A DNA stretch of 64,000 bases from Hymenopus coronatus (GCA_030762935.1 CM060900.1:387709132-387773131); one strand, 5' to 3'; shown: positions 51,963-55,739, numbered from the stretch's first letter. The notes: a model not told the origin generated them from the sequence alone. Translations and numbers: made by a program.

Positions 51963-53080
51963 CACATGTAAAATGTATACATGCATATATATCTACGTAT
52001 ATACATATGGTGTGAATATATATTTGTGTGTGTGTGTATACATTTATTTATTTATTTATTTTGTGTGTTATTGTAGCGCACACATTATTTTGTTCACCAG
52101 CCACTACTGGTTATTAGCACACTAACATAATAATCTACAATTTTACCTTATACATCTTTTTTGCCACCCTCTGTAGACTGGATTTTATCCCACTCTGAGC
52201 TTTAGCAATGGCTGCTTCATTGACATCAACAAGAGTTACAGTGTGTCCAGTCTGAGCAGCCACCTAAAATAACAAAGTAACAAATTAAGAGTATTTGTTT
52301 ATTATTATGATAAGGGTGTATTCTTTCTTACACATATTCCAATCTAAGCAAATTTCTTGCTAAACCATTCACAATGAGATGTAAGCATGACACTTTGCAA
52401 CCAATTATTCAATGGAAGCAATGACCTAGACTCACACAATACACTACACGATGCAGGATTTTGCAAACTCAAAATGTCATGCTTGCGTTGTGTACATACA
52501 TAAAAAACTCTGTAGTGTTTCCTCAATACACTGCTGGTGTTCAACAGCAATGCAATACTTTACAGTGCCTAATATATATACATACTGCTTTTTCATTTGT
52601 GTCACACCATGTTTGAATTGGTGATGCTAGAAGATTTTAAACACAAGATTGTTACCATCAAGTGTAGTGATAGTTCTGCACGAAAAATTTTAATAATCTA
52701 TTTATTAATAAAAGATTGAGTGAATTTTCTTATATGACATTGTTGGTTATTATGATATTCAACTTGAAACTTGGAAGATTTCTGCAATTAATTTGTGGAT
52801 CTAGAAATCCCTGCCAACTTCATGCATTACACTTATAATTGCTCTGTGAATGCTCTTCCCTTTCACCTAATCTTATGCTGCATTATGTTAGCGGTACAAT
52901 TTCATTGTGAATGTAGCTTAATTATTTCTGCATCAACAACTCTAAATATCAATATGAACCAACCTGAGCAATACCAGATCCCATAAGCCCTCCTCCAATC
53001 ACAGTCACATTTTTAATAGTTGCTGCCATGGCTGAAGATGAAGAAAAACACCTGCGTGCTAGAAGAAATGGAAGAACCAT
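8589..53080 (-). CDS. HADH: Mitochondrial 3-hydroxyacyl-CoA dehydrogenase (short/medium chain), 7 exons
   Basis: The join is 53080-52964, 52263-52147, 42531-42373, 30676-30539, 24329-24167, 19143-19027 and 8722-8589. It totals 945 nt, giving 314 residues plus TGA. Every intron has GT..AG ends and phases agree (0,0,0,0,1,1). The family oxidises L-3-hydroxyacyl-CoA to 3-ketoacyl-CoA with NAD+ in mitochondrial beta-oxidation. Visible features: a basic, Ser/Arg-rich N-terminus (about residues 1-18) typical of a mitochondrial presequence; the Rossmann loop GGGLMG at 29-34; Asp52 at the end of the second strand; the SNTSS segment at 141-145; catalytic His165 in LHFFNPVP; Glu177; Asn215 in [10 protein letters not shown]; and the C-terminal dimerisation domain ending [13 protein letters not shown]. 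The His-Glu (12) and His-Asn (50) spacings fit the family, and the length equals that of vertebrate HADH as I know it. An in-frame TGA 12 nt upstream of the ATG supports this start. No frame break is seen, so I call it functional. Confidence 0.96.
8723..9600. other. HADH intron 6, unassigned segment
   Basis: Short open frames on the minus strand (8944-9222, 9265-9492) have no recognised domain. An AT-rich stretch near 9540-9590 precedes the mariner relic. Confidence 0.4.
9620..10050 (+). mobile_element. Mariner-like transposase 3' fragment
   Basis: Frames on the + strand give a degraded catalytic region near 9840 ([15 protein letters not shown]), then [19 protein letters not shown], matching the family motif around the third catalytic Asp. 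Frameshifts and lost residues show it is inactive. It differs from copies 1 and 2, so it is a second mariner lineage. Confidence 0.7.
10328..10572 (+). repeat. Complete tRNA-derived SINE, family beta
   Basis: The 245-bp element starts GGCCGCACTGTGGCGGAGTGG (A-box region) and has a B-box-like GGGTTCTATCC. The unrelated body contains GGAGGGGGTG and ATTGCATTCCACC, and the tail is ACCAAAACTAAATAAAC. It is flanked by an 11-bp target-site duplication, CCCACCTGCCA, at 10317-10327 and 10573-10583. The duplication is perfect, which suggests a fairly recent insertion. Confidence 0.85.
10600..10942. other. HADH intron 6, unassigned with T-rich tract
   Basis: T-rich runs lie at about 10821-10851. I recognise nothing else before the direct repeat that opens composite A. 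Confidence 0.4.
10953..12424 (-). pseudogene. PLE family A copy A1 (RT C-part + GIY-YIG), inverted and 5'-truncated
   Basis: Read on the minus strand it enters near RT motif A ([13 protein letters not shown]) and covers [20 protein letters not shown], the thumb and linker, then the GIY-YIG domain [10 protein letters not shown]...YIGQT and the C-terminal [10 protein letters not shown] region, ending in the 3' pseudo-LTR. Two small deletions lie near 12232-12290, where the catalytic loop is damaged ([11 protein letters not shown]), and there are further frameshifts near 11776. It shares the unusual AKSVSEH variant with A2 but not with A3 or A4. Inactive. Confidence 0.85.
10998..11038 (-). ncRNA. 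Hammerhead-ribozyme-like motif, 3' end of A1
   Basis: Same motif on the minus strand, with core and stem unchanged. Confidence 0.55.
12425..13935 (+). pseudogene. PLE family A copy A2 (RT C-part + GIY-YIG), 5'-truncated
   Basis: It starts abruptly at CTCTTCACCAGAG, the same RT region where A1 ends, so the two copies form a hairpin. It encodes [27 protein letters not shown] and [13 protein letters not shown], then a stop at 12864-12866 (HAFY*). A frameshift near 13020 precedes the GIY-YIG domain (13231-13593, with [14 protein letters not shown]). It ends in a pseudo-LTR of roughly 340 bp that also serves as the 5' end of A3. Confidence 0.85.
13815..13855 (+). ncRNA. Hammerhead-ribozyme-like motif, PLE A2/A3 pseudo-LTR
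   Basis: Order seen: CTGAAGA (fits CUGANGA), an 8-bp perfect stem CGAAGAAG/CTTCTTCG with loop ATGCA, overlapping GAAAC, then GTTGGTGTC with a possible AC/GT mini-helix before C. Hammerhead motifs are known from Penelope-like elements. The C at the stem II junction and the absence of an obvious local helix I partner mean catalysis is unproven. Confidence 0.55.
13830..14558 (+). pseudogene. PLE family A copy A3, N-terminal part
   Basis: The 242-residue open frame begins at an ATG inside the loop of the hammerhead-like hairpin, reads through the pseudo-LTR ([17 protein letters not shown]) and continues into the charged N-terminal region of Penelope polyproteins ([20 protein letters not shown], then PKFVRLRYP). 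It stops at an A-rich run (CTTAAAAAAAGG) where a frame slip is likely, since the RT frame resumes shortly after. N-terminal domains of PLEs are poorly characterised, so I assign no activity. Confidence 0.75.
14637..15305 (+). pseudogene. PLE family A copy A3, reverse transcriptase fingers and palm
   Basis: Visible RT blocks: [25 protein letters not shown] and [13 protein letters not shown] (Penelope-type fingers), motif [13 protein letters not shown], and [13 protein letters not shown]. The frame breaks at about 15283: relative to A2, seven bases are missing after CTTTCTGGA, so the YVDD block is out of frame. Penelope RTs group with telomerase-like RTs. The copy is inactive, but its domain order is complete. 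Confidence 0.85.
15425..16240 (+). pseudogene. PLE family A copy A3, RT C-terminus + GIY-YIG endonuclease
   Basis: The 271-residue open frame runs from the RT thumb ([20 protein letters not shown]) through a basic linker ([14 protein letters not shown]) to the GIY-YIG nuclease. There VYHI...AAYIGQT holds the two tyrosine motifs, [10 protein letters not shown] the conserved Arg, and [11 protein letters not shown] the downstream Glu. The nuclease nicks target DNA in this class. Odd change: GC instead of GR after IGQT (TGCT). It is the longest open stretch of this copy. Confidence 0.85.
16462..16502 (+). ncRNA. Hammerhead-ribozyme-like motif, 3' pseudo-LTR of A3
   Basis: It has the same CTGAAGA, CGAAGAAG/CTTCTTCG stem, GAAAC and GTC order as the copy at 13815. 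Confidence 0.55.
16591..17480. other. HADH intron 6, unassigned segment
   Basis: Short hydrophobic open frames (16952-17143, 17148-17360) carry no recognisable motif. The transposase frame below becomes recognisable only after about 17500. Confidence 0.4.
17490..17850 (+). pseudogene. Tc1/mariner-superfamily transposase fragment
   Basis: The open frame at 17176-17850 has an unrelated N-terminal half. From about 17520 it reads [17 protein letters not shown] (second catalytic Asp), [20 protein letters not shown] (third acidic position region) and [14 protein letters not shown], the end of a DDE transposase common in arthropod genomes. The N-terminal DNA-binding part and the first Asp are missing. 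Terminal repeats were not found. Confidence 0.8.
17900..19026. other. HADH intron 6, unassigned near exon 6
   Basis: AT-rich, with no repeat or coding pattern that I can name. It contains the donor side of intron 6. Confidence 0.4.
19027..19143 (-). CDS. HADH: HADH coding exon 6
   Basis: It encodes roughly residues 232-270: [20 protein letters not shown], then [18 protein letters not shown]. This is the most conserved stretch of the C-terminal domain. Acceptor TATAG/GTGATG, donor GATG/GTAAG, split codons at both ends. Confidence 0.95.
19510..20240 (+). mobile_element. PLE family C relic interrupted by a family B end
   Basis: The left part (19520-19690) encodes [20 protein letters not shown], matching the family B region [19 protein letters not shown]. 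The right part (from about 19955) gives [11 protein letters not shown] and further on a decayed region near the fingers block, as in [11 protein letters not shown] of family B. Between them sits a foreign 3' end of family B (19695-19945). The flanks TGATAAAATTA and TGATTTAATTA look like a diverged target-site duplication. This is a very old element with many stops. Confidence 0.65.
19695..19945 (+). mobile_element. Solo 3' end of PLE family B
   Basis: It starts at [20 protein letters not shown], the C-terminal tail of the family B protein. It continues through the 3' UTR (CTTCTGAAACATGTTTTCC) and the terminal sequence AAAGTCCACCATATATCAG, closely matching 38228-38480. No RT or nuclease is present, so it is an extremely 5'-truncated insertion. 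Confidence 0.8.
20250..20716. other. HADH intron 5, unassigned
   Basis: No recognised family. The open frames at 20344-20568 and 20438-20725 overlap on opposite strands without motifs. Confidence 0.4.
20729..20971 (-). repeat. Complete tRNA-derived SINE, family beta
   Basis: The minus-strand copy starts GGCCGCACCATGGCC, which matches the head of the SINE at 10328. The body has the shared GGAGAATCC/GGAAACTGG block and the element ends in AAAAAAA. A 12-bp target-site duplication ATCTTATGATTT flanks it at 20717-20728 and 20972-20983. Confidence 0.85.
21500..22115 (+). pseudogene. Ty3/gypsy retrotransposon integrase C-terminal relic
   Basis: The clearest block is 21691-21894: [20 protein letters not shown] then [18 protein letters not shown], matching the segment after the catalytic core of Ty3/gypsy integrases (AYRSS.H.TTG.SPA.L.FGRELR). 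In shifted frames it continues with [18 protein letters not shown] and ends DDQP-stop at 22100. A purine-rich run GAGGAGGGAACAG before TGTAAC resembles a polypurine tract next to the 3' LTR. RT, RNase H and gag were not found. Confidence 0.75.
22116..22620 (+). repeat. Probable 3' LTR of the Ty3/gypsy relic
   Basis: It begins TGTAAC directly after the polypurine-like tract and contains a GATATAAAAAGG promoter-like box near 22350 and AATAAA at 22518. The 3' boundary is uncertain and no second LTR is in the window to confirm it. Confidence 0.45.
22975..24090. mobile_element. Head-to-head pair of PLE family D 3' ends
   Basis: A minus copy (22975-23512) and a plus copy (23513-24090) meet at their truncated 5' sides. 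Both encode the GIY-YIG C-terminus (minus: [16 protein letters not shown]; plus: [12 protein letters not shown] then [17 protein letters not shown]). Both then run into similar 3' UTRs containing CTGAAGATG or CTGAAAATA, followed by a hairpin-like region and ATGACTTCTAGTTA or ATGACTTCTAATTA. The arms are clearly diverged, so the pair is old. Confidence 0.7.
24167..24329 (-). CDS. HADH: HADH coding exon 5
   Basis: It encodes residues 178-231 plus one base of the next codon: [11 protein letters not shown], then [15 protein letters not shown] with active-site Asn215. It spans the linker from the NAD domain to the helical dimerisation domain. Acceptor TTTAAG/GTTATT, donor AGAG/GTAAGT, phase 0 to 1. 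Confidence 0.96.
24390..26380. other. HADH intron 4, unassigned AT-rich DNA
   Basis: No coding motif, tRNA-like box or terminal repeat recognised in this 2-kb stretch. Confidence 0.4.
26385..26585. repeat. Imperfect inverted repeat built from PLE family C ends
   Basis: The arms 26385-26475 and 26495-26585 pair through ACATAAAATGCAAA, GTTCAAGTGTAAA-like, AACAAATTA and AACATGTTTT blocks. The plus arm carries CTGATGA (26485) with a TAGGC/GCCTA stem and AACATGTT. The minus arm reads AAAACATGTTCAGGTAA and GTTCAAGTGTAAATT, matching the terminal part of the PLE at 31500-31895. It can be read as two family C 3' ends facing outward, or as a foldback MITE. Confidence 0.55.
27230..28080 (+). pseudogene. 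Tc1/mariner-superfamily transposase relic with internal duplication
   Basis: In shifting frames: [20 protein letters not shown] and [14 protein letters not shown] (first catalytic Asp region, DE changed), GPIFF-like [11 protein letters not shown], a second block [19 protein letters not shown], then TLGFLW and the C-terminal [21 protein letters not shown] 138-bp tandem duplication (27776-28051) doubles the C-terminal part in frame. The preceding 300 bases (26900-27230) probably hold more of it but are unreadable. Confidence 0.65.
27776..28051 (+). repeat. Two-unit 138-bp tandem duplication
   Basis: Units 27776-27913 and 27914-28051 are nearly identical; I noticed one difference (CTGCTGC versus CTGCCGC). 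The length is a multiple of three, so the open frame 27768-28079 passes through both units. The near-identity implies a recent event in an otherwise decayed sequence. Confidence 0.9.
28090..30480. other. HADH intron 4, unassigned
   Basis: AT-rich DNA with no recognised element. A T run lies near 30366. Confidence 0.4.
30539..30676 (-). CDS. HADH: HADH coding exon 4 (catalytic His and Glu)
   Basis: It encodes residues 132-177: [11 protein letters not shown], then [18 protein letters not shown]. It contains the catalytic histidine (165) and the glutamate that pairs with it (177, the last residue of the exon). Acceptor ATAG/GTGGCA, donor GAG/GTTTGT, phase 0. An open frame runs a little past the donor into the intron, but that extension is not coding. 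Confidence 0.96.
30872..31010 (+). repeat. tRNA-like SINE relic
   Basis: The A-box-like TAACTCAGTTGATAGAGCAC and B-box-like GGGTATGATTCC are spaced as in tRNA. They are followed by a G run and GAATTTTTCTCCAGCC. No clear duplication flanks it. A CCCCCCCCCC run at 31027 is near the end. Confidence 0.5.
31490..31895 (-). mobile_element. PLE family C 3' end (GIY-YIG C-terminus and UTR)
   Basis: Read on the minus strand with frame slips: [20 protein letters not shown] (nuclease core with Arg and EH), AIKNKQ, then [20 protein letters not shown], the usual PLE C-terminal block. The 3' UTR holds CTGACAATGAGGCA CACA TGCCTC AAACATGTCC (31533-31565), a decayed form of the hammerhead-like hairpin. Confidence 0.65.
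32130..32990 (+). pseudogene. LINE ORF1 relic
   Basis: It resembles the ORF1 of the LINE at 59232-60120: a Glu/Lys-rich coiled-coil part ([20 protein letters not shown] then [11 protein letters not shown]), a run of frame-shifted central domain, a basic stretch, and [20 protein letters not shown], matching VWCQGNLSVVSTLGGSIMQM. ORF1 proteins of LINEs bind RNA as coiled-coil oligomers. Multiple frame breaks make it dead. The ORF2 piece at 34430 may belong to the same insertion. Confidence 0.65.
33060..34250. other. HADH intron 3, unassigned
   Basis: AT-rich; no recognised coding motif. Confidence 0.35.
34255..34375 (+). mobile_element. Decayed PLE 3' UTR fragment, family B-like
   Basis: The stretch from GGTTCATCAAACCACCAC to GAAACATGTTCTAAGTAAAAA parallels the family B 3' end (TTCATCAAACCACCACC, CTTCTGAAACATGTTTTCC) with many substitutions. 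It lies only about 400 bp from composite B but is much older. Confidence 0.55.
34430..34766 (+). pseudogene. LINE endonuclease N-terminal fragment (left of composite B)
   Basis: Frames give [16 protein letters not shown] start, then SYISIQ and [17 protein letters not shown], comparable to EYYGQAAIRSRQKGRASGG in the LINE at 60270. The next part of the same endonuclease (TGDLNARVG) lies right of composite B at 41367. The PLE therefore split this LINE. Confidence 0.55.
34839..35690 (-). pseudogene. PLE family B copy B1, linker + GIY-YIG endonuclease
   Basis: After the frame break the minus strand continues [16 protein letters not shown], the linker [20 protein letters not shown] and [11 protein letters not shown], then [20 protein letters not shown] with the GIY and YIG motifs and [10 protein letters not shown] stop in EHHRNIKL* cuts the domain. 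The rest ([18 protein letters not shown]) follows in another frame to the tail [13 protein letters not shown]4 shares the same stop. Confidence 0.88.
35689..37050 (-). pseudogene. PLE family B copy B1, N-terminal region and reverse transcriptase
   Basis: The 453-residue open frame has a charged N-terminus ([19 protein letters not shown]), [37 protein letters not shown], motif [34 protein letters not shown] and [13 protein letters not shown] with the YVDD catalytic pair. It ends prematurely at [11 protein letters not shown], where bases are missing from the expected FLD.KII motif. Copy B4 has the identical break. The true start is upstream: the frame before 37050 continues the N-terminal region to about 37290. 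Penelope RT family; all RT blocks are intact. Confidence 0.9.
37407..37899 (-). pseudogene. PLE family B copy B2, 3' fragment (left inner piece)
   Basis: It runs from the GIY-YIG centre (Y-I-G replaced: [20 protein letters not shown]) through [20 protein letters not shown] to the 3' end that adjoins B1. Unlike B1 and B4 it has no stop after EHHRNIKL, because the next bases keep the frame ([12 protein letters not shown]). It is 5'-truncated at the palindrome centre. Confidence 0.85.
37900..37943. other. Filler at the palindrome centre
   Basis: The 41 bases 37900-37940 are identical to 39072-39112 inside copy B4 (from CAGAACTGG to CTTGCGTC). The B1 counterpart differs near the end (CTTGCATC). 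This is a patch of element coding sequence, out of place, at the exact turn of the hairpin. Confidence 0.85.
37944..38430 (+). pseudogene. PLE family B copy B3, 3' fragment (right inner piece)
   Basis: Mirror of B2 in plus orientation: [20 protein letters not shown] then [20 protein letters not shown], the C-terminal tail [17 protein letters not shown], and the 3' UTR merging into B4. Its frame is also open past HHRNI. Confidence 0.85.
38555..39372 (+). pseudogene. PLE family B copy B4, N-terminal region
   Basis: The open frame from 38555 ([20 protein letters not shown]) gives the N-terminal start that B1 lacks in its longest frame. It then gives the charged region [17 protein letters not shown] and [11 protein letters not shown] before a stop at 39119-39121, caused by a one-base loss in a T run (GATTTTTAGAT). 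It continues in another frame ([20 protein letters not shown]) to 39372. The segment at 39055-39112 is the source of the palindrome filler. Confidence 0.85.
39400..40151 (+). pseudogene. PLE family B copy B4, reverse transcriptase
   Basis: It contains [47 protein letters not shown] and [13 protein letters not shown]. It ends at the same premature [11 protein letters not shown] stop as B1. One B4-specific change, LPRIYG to LHRIYG, lies just before the open part. Confidence 0.88.
40152..41106 (+). pseudogene. PLE family B copy B4, GIY-YIG endonuclease and 3' end
   Basis: The 146-residue open frame at 40270-40710 has [51 protein letters not shown] and [11 protein letters not shown], the same stop as B1. 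The tail continues out of frame. The 3' UTR and terminus (ACCATATATCAGGATAA) reach the right duplication. Confidence 0.88.
41119..41395 (+). pseudogene. LINE endonuclease fragment (right of composite B)
   Basis: It includes LGAVYNSTG, similar to LGIVYNPPN at 60459, and TGDLNARVG at 41367-41393, the signature Asp-X-Asn block of LINE AP-endonucleases. It continues the sequence interrupted at 34766. Confidence 0.6.
41400..41422. repeat. (TA)n microsatellite
   Basis: An ATATAT run next to the LINE/PLE junction. Confidence 0.8.
41425..41990 (+). mobile_element. PLE family C relic (linker and GIY-YIG end)
   Basis: [20 protein letters not shown] corresponds to the linker [20 protein letters not shown] of family B. 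Then LAPQNKC-like, [16 protein letters not shown] and [16 protein letters not shown] recall the nuclease end in shifted frames. CTGAAGATGG near 41919 fits the 3' hairpin position. Heavily decayed. Confidence 0.5.
42373..42531 (-). CDS. HADH: HADH coding exon 3
   Basis: It encodes residues 79-131, including [10 protein letters not shown], the conserved strand and helix of the NAD domain. Acceptor TTTAG/GAGAAA, donor AAG/GTAAAT, phase 0 at both ends. It is the only coding sequence between the 9.6-kb intron 2 and the 11.7-kb intron 3. Confidence 0.95.
42721..42790 (+). repeat. Possible DNA-transposon end
   Basis: AATCAAAAGTATCGGGACACCC resembles the terminal AAAAGTATCCGGACACC motif of some insect Tc1-like or MITE elements. 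I did not find a matching inverted end, so this is weak. Confidence 0.3.
43199..43275 (+). repeat. SINE family beta tail fragment
   Basis: TATCGCCTGCAGTGGCAGAG, GCAGTAAAAGTGGGCGTTAA and CACTACCAAAACAAACAAA match the last 60 bases of the SINE at 10328-10572 (CATCGCCTGCAGTACC, GCAGTAAAAGCAGTGTTAAA, AGTACCAAAAC). Confidence 0.6.
43300..45860. other. HADH intron 2, unassigned AT-rich DNA
   Basis: No coding or repeat signature recognised. A short minus open frame at 45479-45667 is motif-free. Confidence 0.4.
45880..46905 (+). mobile_element. Mariner-family transposon remnant, copy 2
   Basis: It aligns with copy 1 from the G-rich stretch near 45968 onward: GCAGTGG...[12 protein letters not shown], [34 protein letters not shown], [19 protein letters not shown] (second Asp with the HDN motif intact), and the C-terminus [20 protein letters not shown] to EYLEKLG-stop at about 46899. 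Frames shift many times. The two copies decayed independently: copy 2 keeps HDNVSAHT, lost in copy 1. Confidence 0.8.
47230..48310. mobile_element. PLE family C element with its 3' half inverted
   Basis: The plus part, 47230-47882, encodes [56 protein letters not shown] and [16 protein letters not shown], and reaches the linker. The minus part, read from 48310 to 47885, starts [16 protein letters not shown] (the next linker piece), then [18 protein letters not shown] and KKPGIYE with CSDCN (GIY part) and later [13 protein letters not shown]. So the 3' half lies in opposite orientation immediately after the 5' half. A stop sits in front of YMYVDD; inactive. Confidence 0.7.
48585..49234. repeat. 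Palindromic pair of tRNA-derived SINEs (family gamma)
   Basis: Left arm 48585-48874 (minus) and right arm 48948-49234 (plus) are inverted copies. Each holds a tRNA-like head (CAGTAGCTCAATGGTTAGAG, B-box GTTCAATTCCC), the tail TTTTTCAACTGATCCTAACC, and an inner body (GATCATGTGTATAGTTACCC / GGGTAAAAATACACATGATC). The 73-nt spacer contains a third partial SINE tail (CACTCGTGTTCAATTCCCGG). It could fold into a long hairpin. Confidence 0.85.
49770..49912 (+). pseudogene. hAT-type transposase fragment
   Basis: [20 protein letters not shown] followed by [16 protein letters not shown] matches the block YDGA..MSG...GvQa.i....p.A.yiHCyaH.LNLvl of hAT/ZMYM-like transposases. Only this block remains; upstream open frame 49325-49609 carries no recognised motif. 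A LINE abuts it at about 49922. Confidence 0.65.
49922..51362 (+). mobile_element. LINE remnant, 5'-truncated, with (ATT)n tail
   Basis: It starts inside the [22 protein letters not shown] (frames shift), then [17 protein letters not shown] near 50055 with the RT DD motif, and a cysteine cluster [14 protein letters not shown] near 50940-50980. That cluster matches CFLCGELDHDLHDILEC of the LINE at 63058. It ends with a 3' UTR and a simple ATT/GTT repeat (51326-51362). Inactive. Confidence 0.7.
51905..52060. repeat. (TA)n / (TG)n / (TTTA)n microsatellites
   Basis: A perfect TA run of about 45 bases from 51908, then TGTGTGTGTG near 52024 and TTTATTTATTTA near 52042. It lies just 3' of HADH exon 2 in transcript terms. 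Confidence 0.9.
52147..52263 (-). CDS. HADH: HADH coding exon 2
   Basis: It encodes residues 40-78, beginning [16 protein letters not shown] and ending RVAKKMYK. It carries the acidic residue (Asp52) that in this family binds the NAD ribose. Acceptor TTTTAG/GTGG, donor AAG/GTAAAA, phase 0 at both ends. Confidence 0.95.
52964..53080 (-). CDS. HADH: HADH coding exon 1 (presequence and start of NAD fold)
   Basis: It encodes residues 1-39: a basic, serine-rich leader followed by the first beta strand and the GxGxxG loop (GGGLMG). Donor CAG/GTTGGT, phase 0. The ATG is at 53080-53078, and an in-frame TGA lies just upstream in the same open stretch. A second ATG (residue 18, SAMAAT) could start a leaderless form, but nothing favours it. 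Confidence 0.93.
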
Positions 53081-53099
53081 TCTGACAGATCTTCAAATT

Positions 53100-53116
53100 C
53101 CTGAAATATGTCACTC
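53100..53116 (-). promoter_or_regulatory. Candidate splice acceptor for a non-coding 5' exon of HADH
   Basis: Twenty bases upstream of the HADH ATG the minus strand reads CATATTTCAG/GAATTTG, preceded by a T-rich stretch. This resembles a 3' splice site, so the start codon probably lies in exon 2 of the transcript, with an untranslated first exon and promoter further upstream. Transcript data would be needed to place that exon. Confidence 0.4.
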
Positions 53117-53547
53117 ATGTAAATAAATAACTGTACTATTAAGATGACTGTGAGACAATAACATTTAAAAAAATATCTGATATGATTTTTTTGGCTACTT
53201 ATTCAGCATGTTTATGTAAACTCTACAAACTGTTCTGCTCTTATGAAAGGTTCTTTTACACAAGCCATGCGAGGGTCAAGGTTGGTAAGGAAGAATAAAT
53301 AAAATTTTATTGATAAATTTCCTATAAAAAGGAATATCCTGAAAATTTTGAAAAATGCAATGCATAGCTAGGATGTGAAGAGCAGGTCTTCCACTTTCTA
53401 TCACTGATTCACTTGATAGCTGATCTACAAAGTCCAGGAATTAAAAGTACTTATGAGATTGTAAGTCATCATTGGGGCATGTCTTCTCAAAATTAGTTTG
53501 AAATCGCATTGTGGTTTATGAGAAAATAATTTTGGACTTTAATATTG

Positions 53548-53645
53548 TGCTAGCTCAGTTGGTTAAAGCAACCAGTTGGAAACCATATGAACCAAGGTTC
53601 AAATTGTGGCTATGGCATTGAATTTTTCAGTTTGAATTCTACTAT
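53548..53645 (+). repeat. tRNA-like SINE copy, family gamma
   Basis: GCTAGCTCAGTTGGTTAAAG (A-box side), GGTTCAAATTG (B-box side), then GGCATTGAATTTTTCAGTTT, the tail seen in the SINE pair at 48585-49234. Confidence 0.6.
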
Positions 53646-53699
53646 CTGACCATGAGATGGGACAAATTAAAAAGTGAAATGAAGTTTTATTTATGGACG

Positions 53700-54240
53700 C
53701 TCTTTAACTGCTGTGGTTCTCAGCACAAGAAGGTGACCAAGAGGAATGTACTGCATTAACATTTTTTCCCCTGGCAATCAAGCTATTACACACTTGCATT
53801 GATAAACAAACATTGTTGTCAGATAGCTCACCCACTAGCAACAACAACCTGGAAATGTGTTATAATACCTCTCATAGCAGTTAGATATGGCAGCATGAAT
53901 GGTTCTCATACACATGGTTTCATAGTAAACAAATCAATTACATGAGCAGTAAGTCCCCTCTATTACCTCAGACCCTGGTTGTGTTCTTCTCTGTCAGACA
54001 GTAGCTACCTTTTCTTATGAAAGCTTACTTTTTTATCTACTTCATGTTAATGGAGATACAACTTTGCAGAAATGCTTTCATTAACATTTCACTGTAGGTG
54101 CAAGAGACAAGAAACCAAATCAATAGTCAGATGTTTAGATACCAGTTGCTATATGCAGATCTTCAAATTTCAATTCTTTTCATGATATTGTGAGAAACAA
54201 CTGAATAGTGACAACACTTTAAAACAATGACAAAGTTTTT
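53700..54240. other. Upstream of HADH, unassigned
   Basis: Nothing recognised. The HADH promoter and any first non-coding exon should lie in this direction, but I could not identify a TATA box or initiator with confidence. Confidence 0.3.
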
Positions 54241-54243
54241 AAG

Positions 54244-54465
54244 ACCTGCCTCAGTAGTGTGGAGGTAGCATGTCTGCCTCACATTCAAGAGGTCATGAGT
54301 TTAAATCTCACTCAGGGTGAGTTACCTGGATAAGCTTCTTTTTCAGGGTTTTCCCTTAACCTGAGAAGATGAATGTTGAGTAAACCTTAAGCTCCATGGA
54401 CCCTGAGATATTTAAGCCTCATTTCACTGATTTCATTCATCAACCAATATGGATTTTAACAGAAA
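54244..54465 (+). repeat. tRNA-derived SINE, family alpha
   Basis: The head is TAGTGTGGAGGTAGCATG with a B-box-like GAGTTTAAATCTC. The body has GAGTTACCTGGATAAG, CAGGGTTTTCCC, AACCTGAGAAGATGAATG and GCTCCATGGACC, ending in ATTTCATTCATC. It matches the inverted fragment at 1-165. Confidence 0.65.
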
Positions 54466-54524
54466 TATAGACTCTGGAGGATCCCTGAGTTGAAAAAAGA
54501 AAAAGTTCTAGAAAAAAGCCCCCC

Positions 54525-54585
54525 GCTCTCTCTCTCTATCTCTCTCCCTCTCCCTCCCTCCCTCCCTCTCTCGCTCTCTCTCAGG
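54525..54585. repeat. (TC)n low-complexity tract
   Basis: CTCTCTCT and CCCTCCCT runs. Confidence 0.9.
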
Positions 54586-54599
54586 CAAAGATGTTAAGT

Positions 54600-55420
54600 C
54601 GTCATGTTTTATATACAGATTGGAAATTGGGAGAAATAACAATTTCATGCCACTAATTAATAATATCCAGATTCCTGGATTAGGTACCTTTTGCAGATTA
54701 TTTAGTGTTAGGTGCAATTACAATTAATGGTTTGAATCAATCATTGGAACAAATAGACAATTACTGTAAAGAATGAAGACTAAAAGTGAAGCAAGATAAG
54801 ACCCAGATCAGTGTATAAGAAAGGAAAGAAAATGAATAAATATGAAAAATGGAAAAATGAAATAAGGGTAGTGAGAGAATGCCATTATCTGGGAGTTAAA
54901 ATTCATGGCGACAGCAGATGGGAAAAACAAAAGAAATTTTCACTAGCAAATGGAAAAGCTTTATCAGCTATCAGGAGTTAAATAGTTAGAAAAAGAATAT
55001 AAATTGGTGGTGAGGCACAAATATTTTATGGGATAGAATTATGATGGGAAGGAGGAGGATGGGAAGTAATAGATAAGGTGCACAGGATTTCTGTAGAGAA
55101 ATGTTTGGGCTACCATATGCAATATTAGGTCGTAGAATCAATAGATTTGGGCAAAGTGGAAAGTGAGGGAAAGACAATGGAAAGGGCACTGAAATTTTGG
55201 TAAAGAAGCTTGAACTTAGAAGAAATAAATGTGTTAAAACAGTGTCGAAAATATCAAGAGAAAAGCTTAAAGAACAATGGATAGGTAAACTGTCTTAGAA
55301 ATAACTTAGAAAATAATGGGTTAGGATAGATATGGAGAAGAGAAAACAATGTGAATAATTTCTGGAAATCAGTATGAAAGAGATACATAAATACATAAAA
55401 TATTTAGTGAGGTGGCCAAA
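54600..55420 (+). pseudogene. LINE RT fragment left of composite A4
   Basis: The frame sequence IQIPGLGTFCRLFSV stands where LLFADDLV is expected. It is followed by GLNQSLEQIDNYCK-like, KVKQDKTQISVYK and ECHYLGVKIHGDSRWE, as in the LINE at 62300 (FDYLGVRLNSNGRWND). The 3' end of the same LINE continues at 57858-58340. Confidence 0.65.
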
Positions 55421-55476
55421 AAGAGTTCTTTAATTCAAAATCTTCTCAGGCTTCTAGCCAGGTAAAAACTTGGCTT

Positions 55477-55517
55477 GACACCAACGTTTCGAAGAAGTGC
55501 ATCTTCCTCGTCTTCAG
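55477..55517 (-). ncRNA. Hammerhead-ribozyme-like motif, minus arm of A4
   Basis: CTGAAGA, stem CGAGGAAG/CTTCTTCG (one A-T replaced by G.T, so the stem is kept), GAAAC, GTC. Confidence 0.5.
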
Positions 55518-55739
55518 GGTGAACTGATGGTTTGAGCTTGCGGAGACTGGTAATTTATAAGAGCTGGGATGAAGCTAACATCTGATTGGTTCGCGTGATA
55601 TTATGGCCTGGTATTTAAGATGACTGAGACATGGGCACGGACTTCGTAGAAAACTATTTATAGCAGTTATTCGGCTAATGTTTTGTGTTTGAGCATGCAC
55701 CTGCTAGAAAATAAGTCTTGGAAGACTGCAGGTAGAGGA

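Noticed and set aside
51905..52060. CRISPR-like or regulatory repeat array
   Set aside because: It is simple TA/TG/TTTA microsatellite without spacers.
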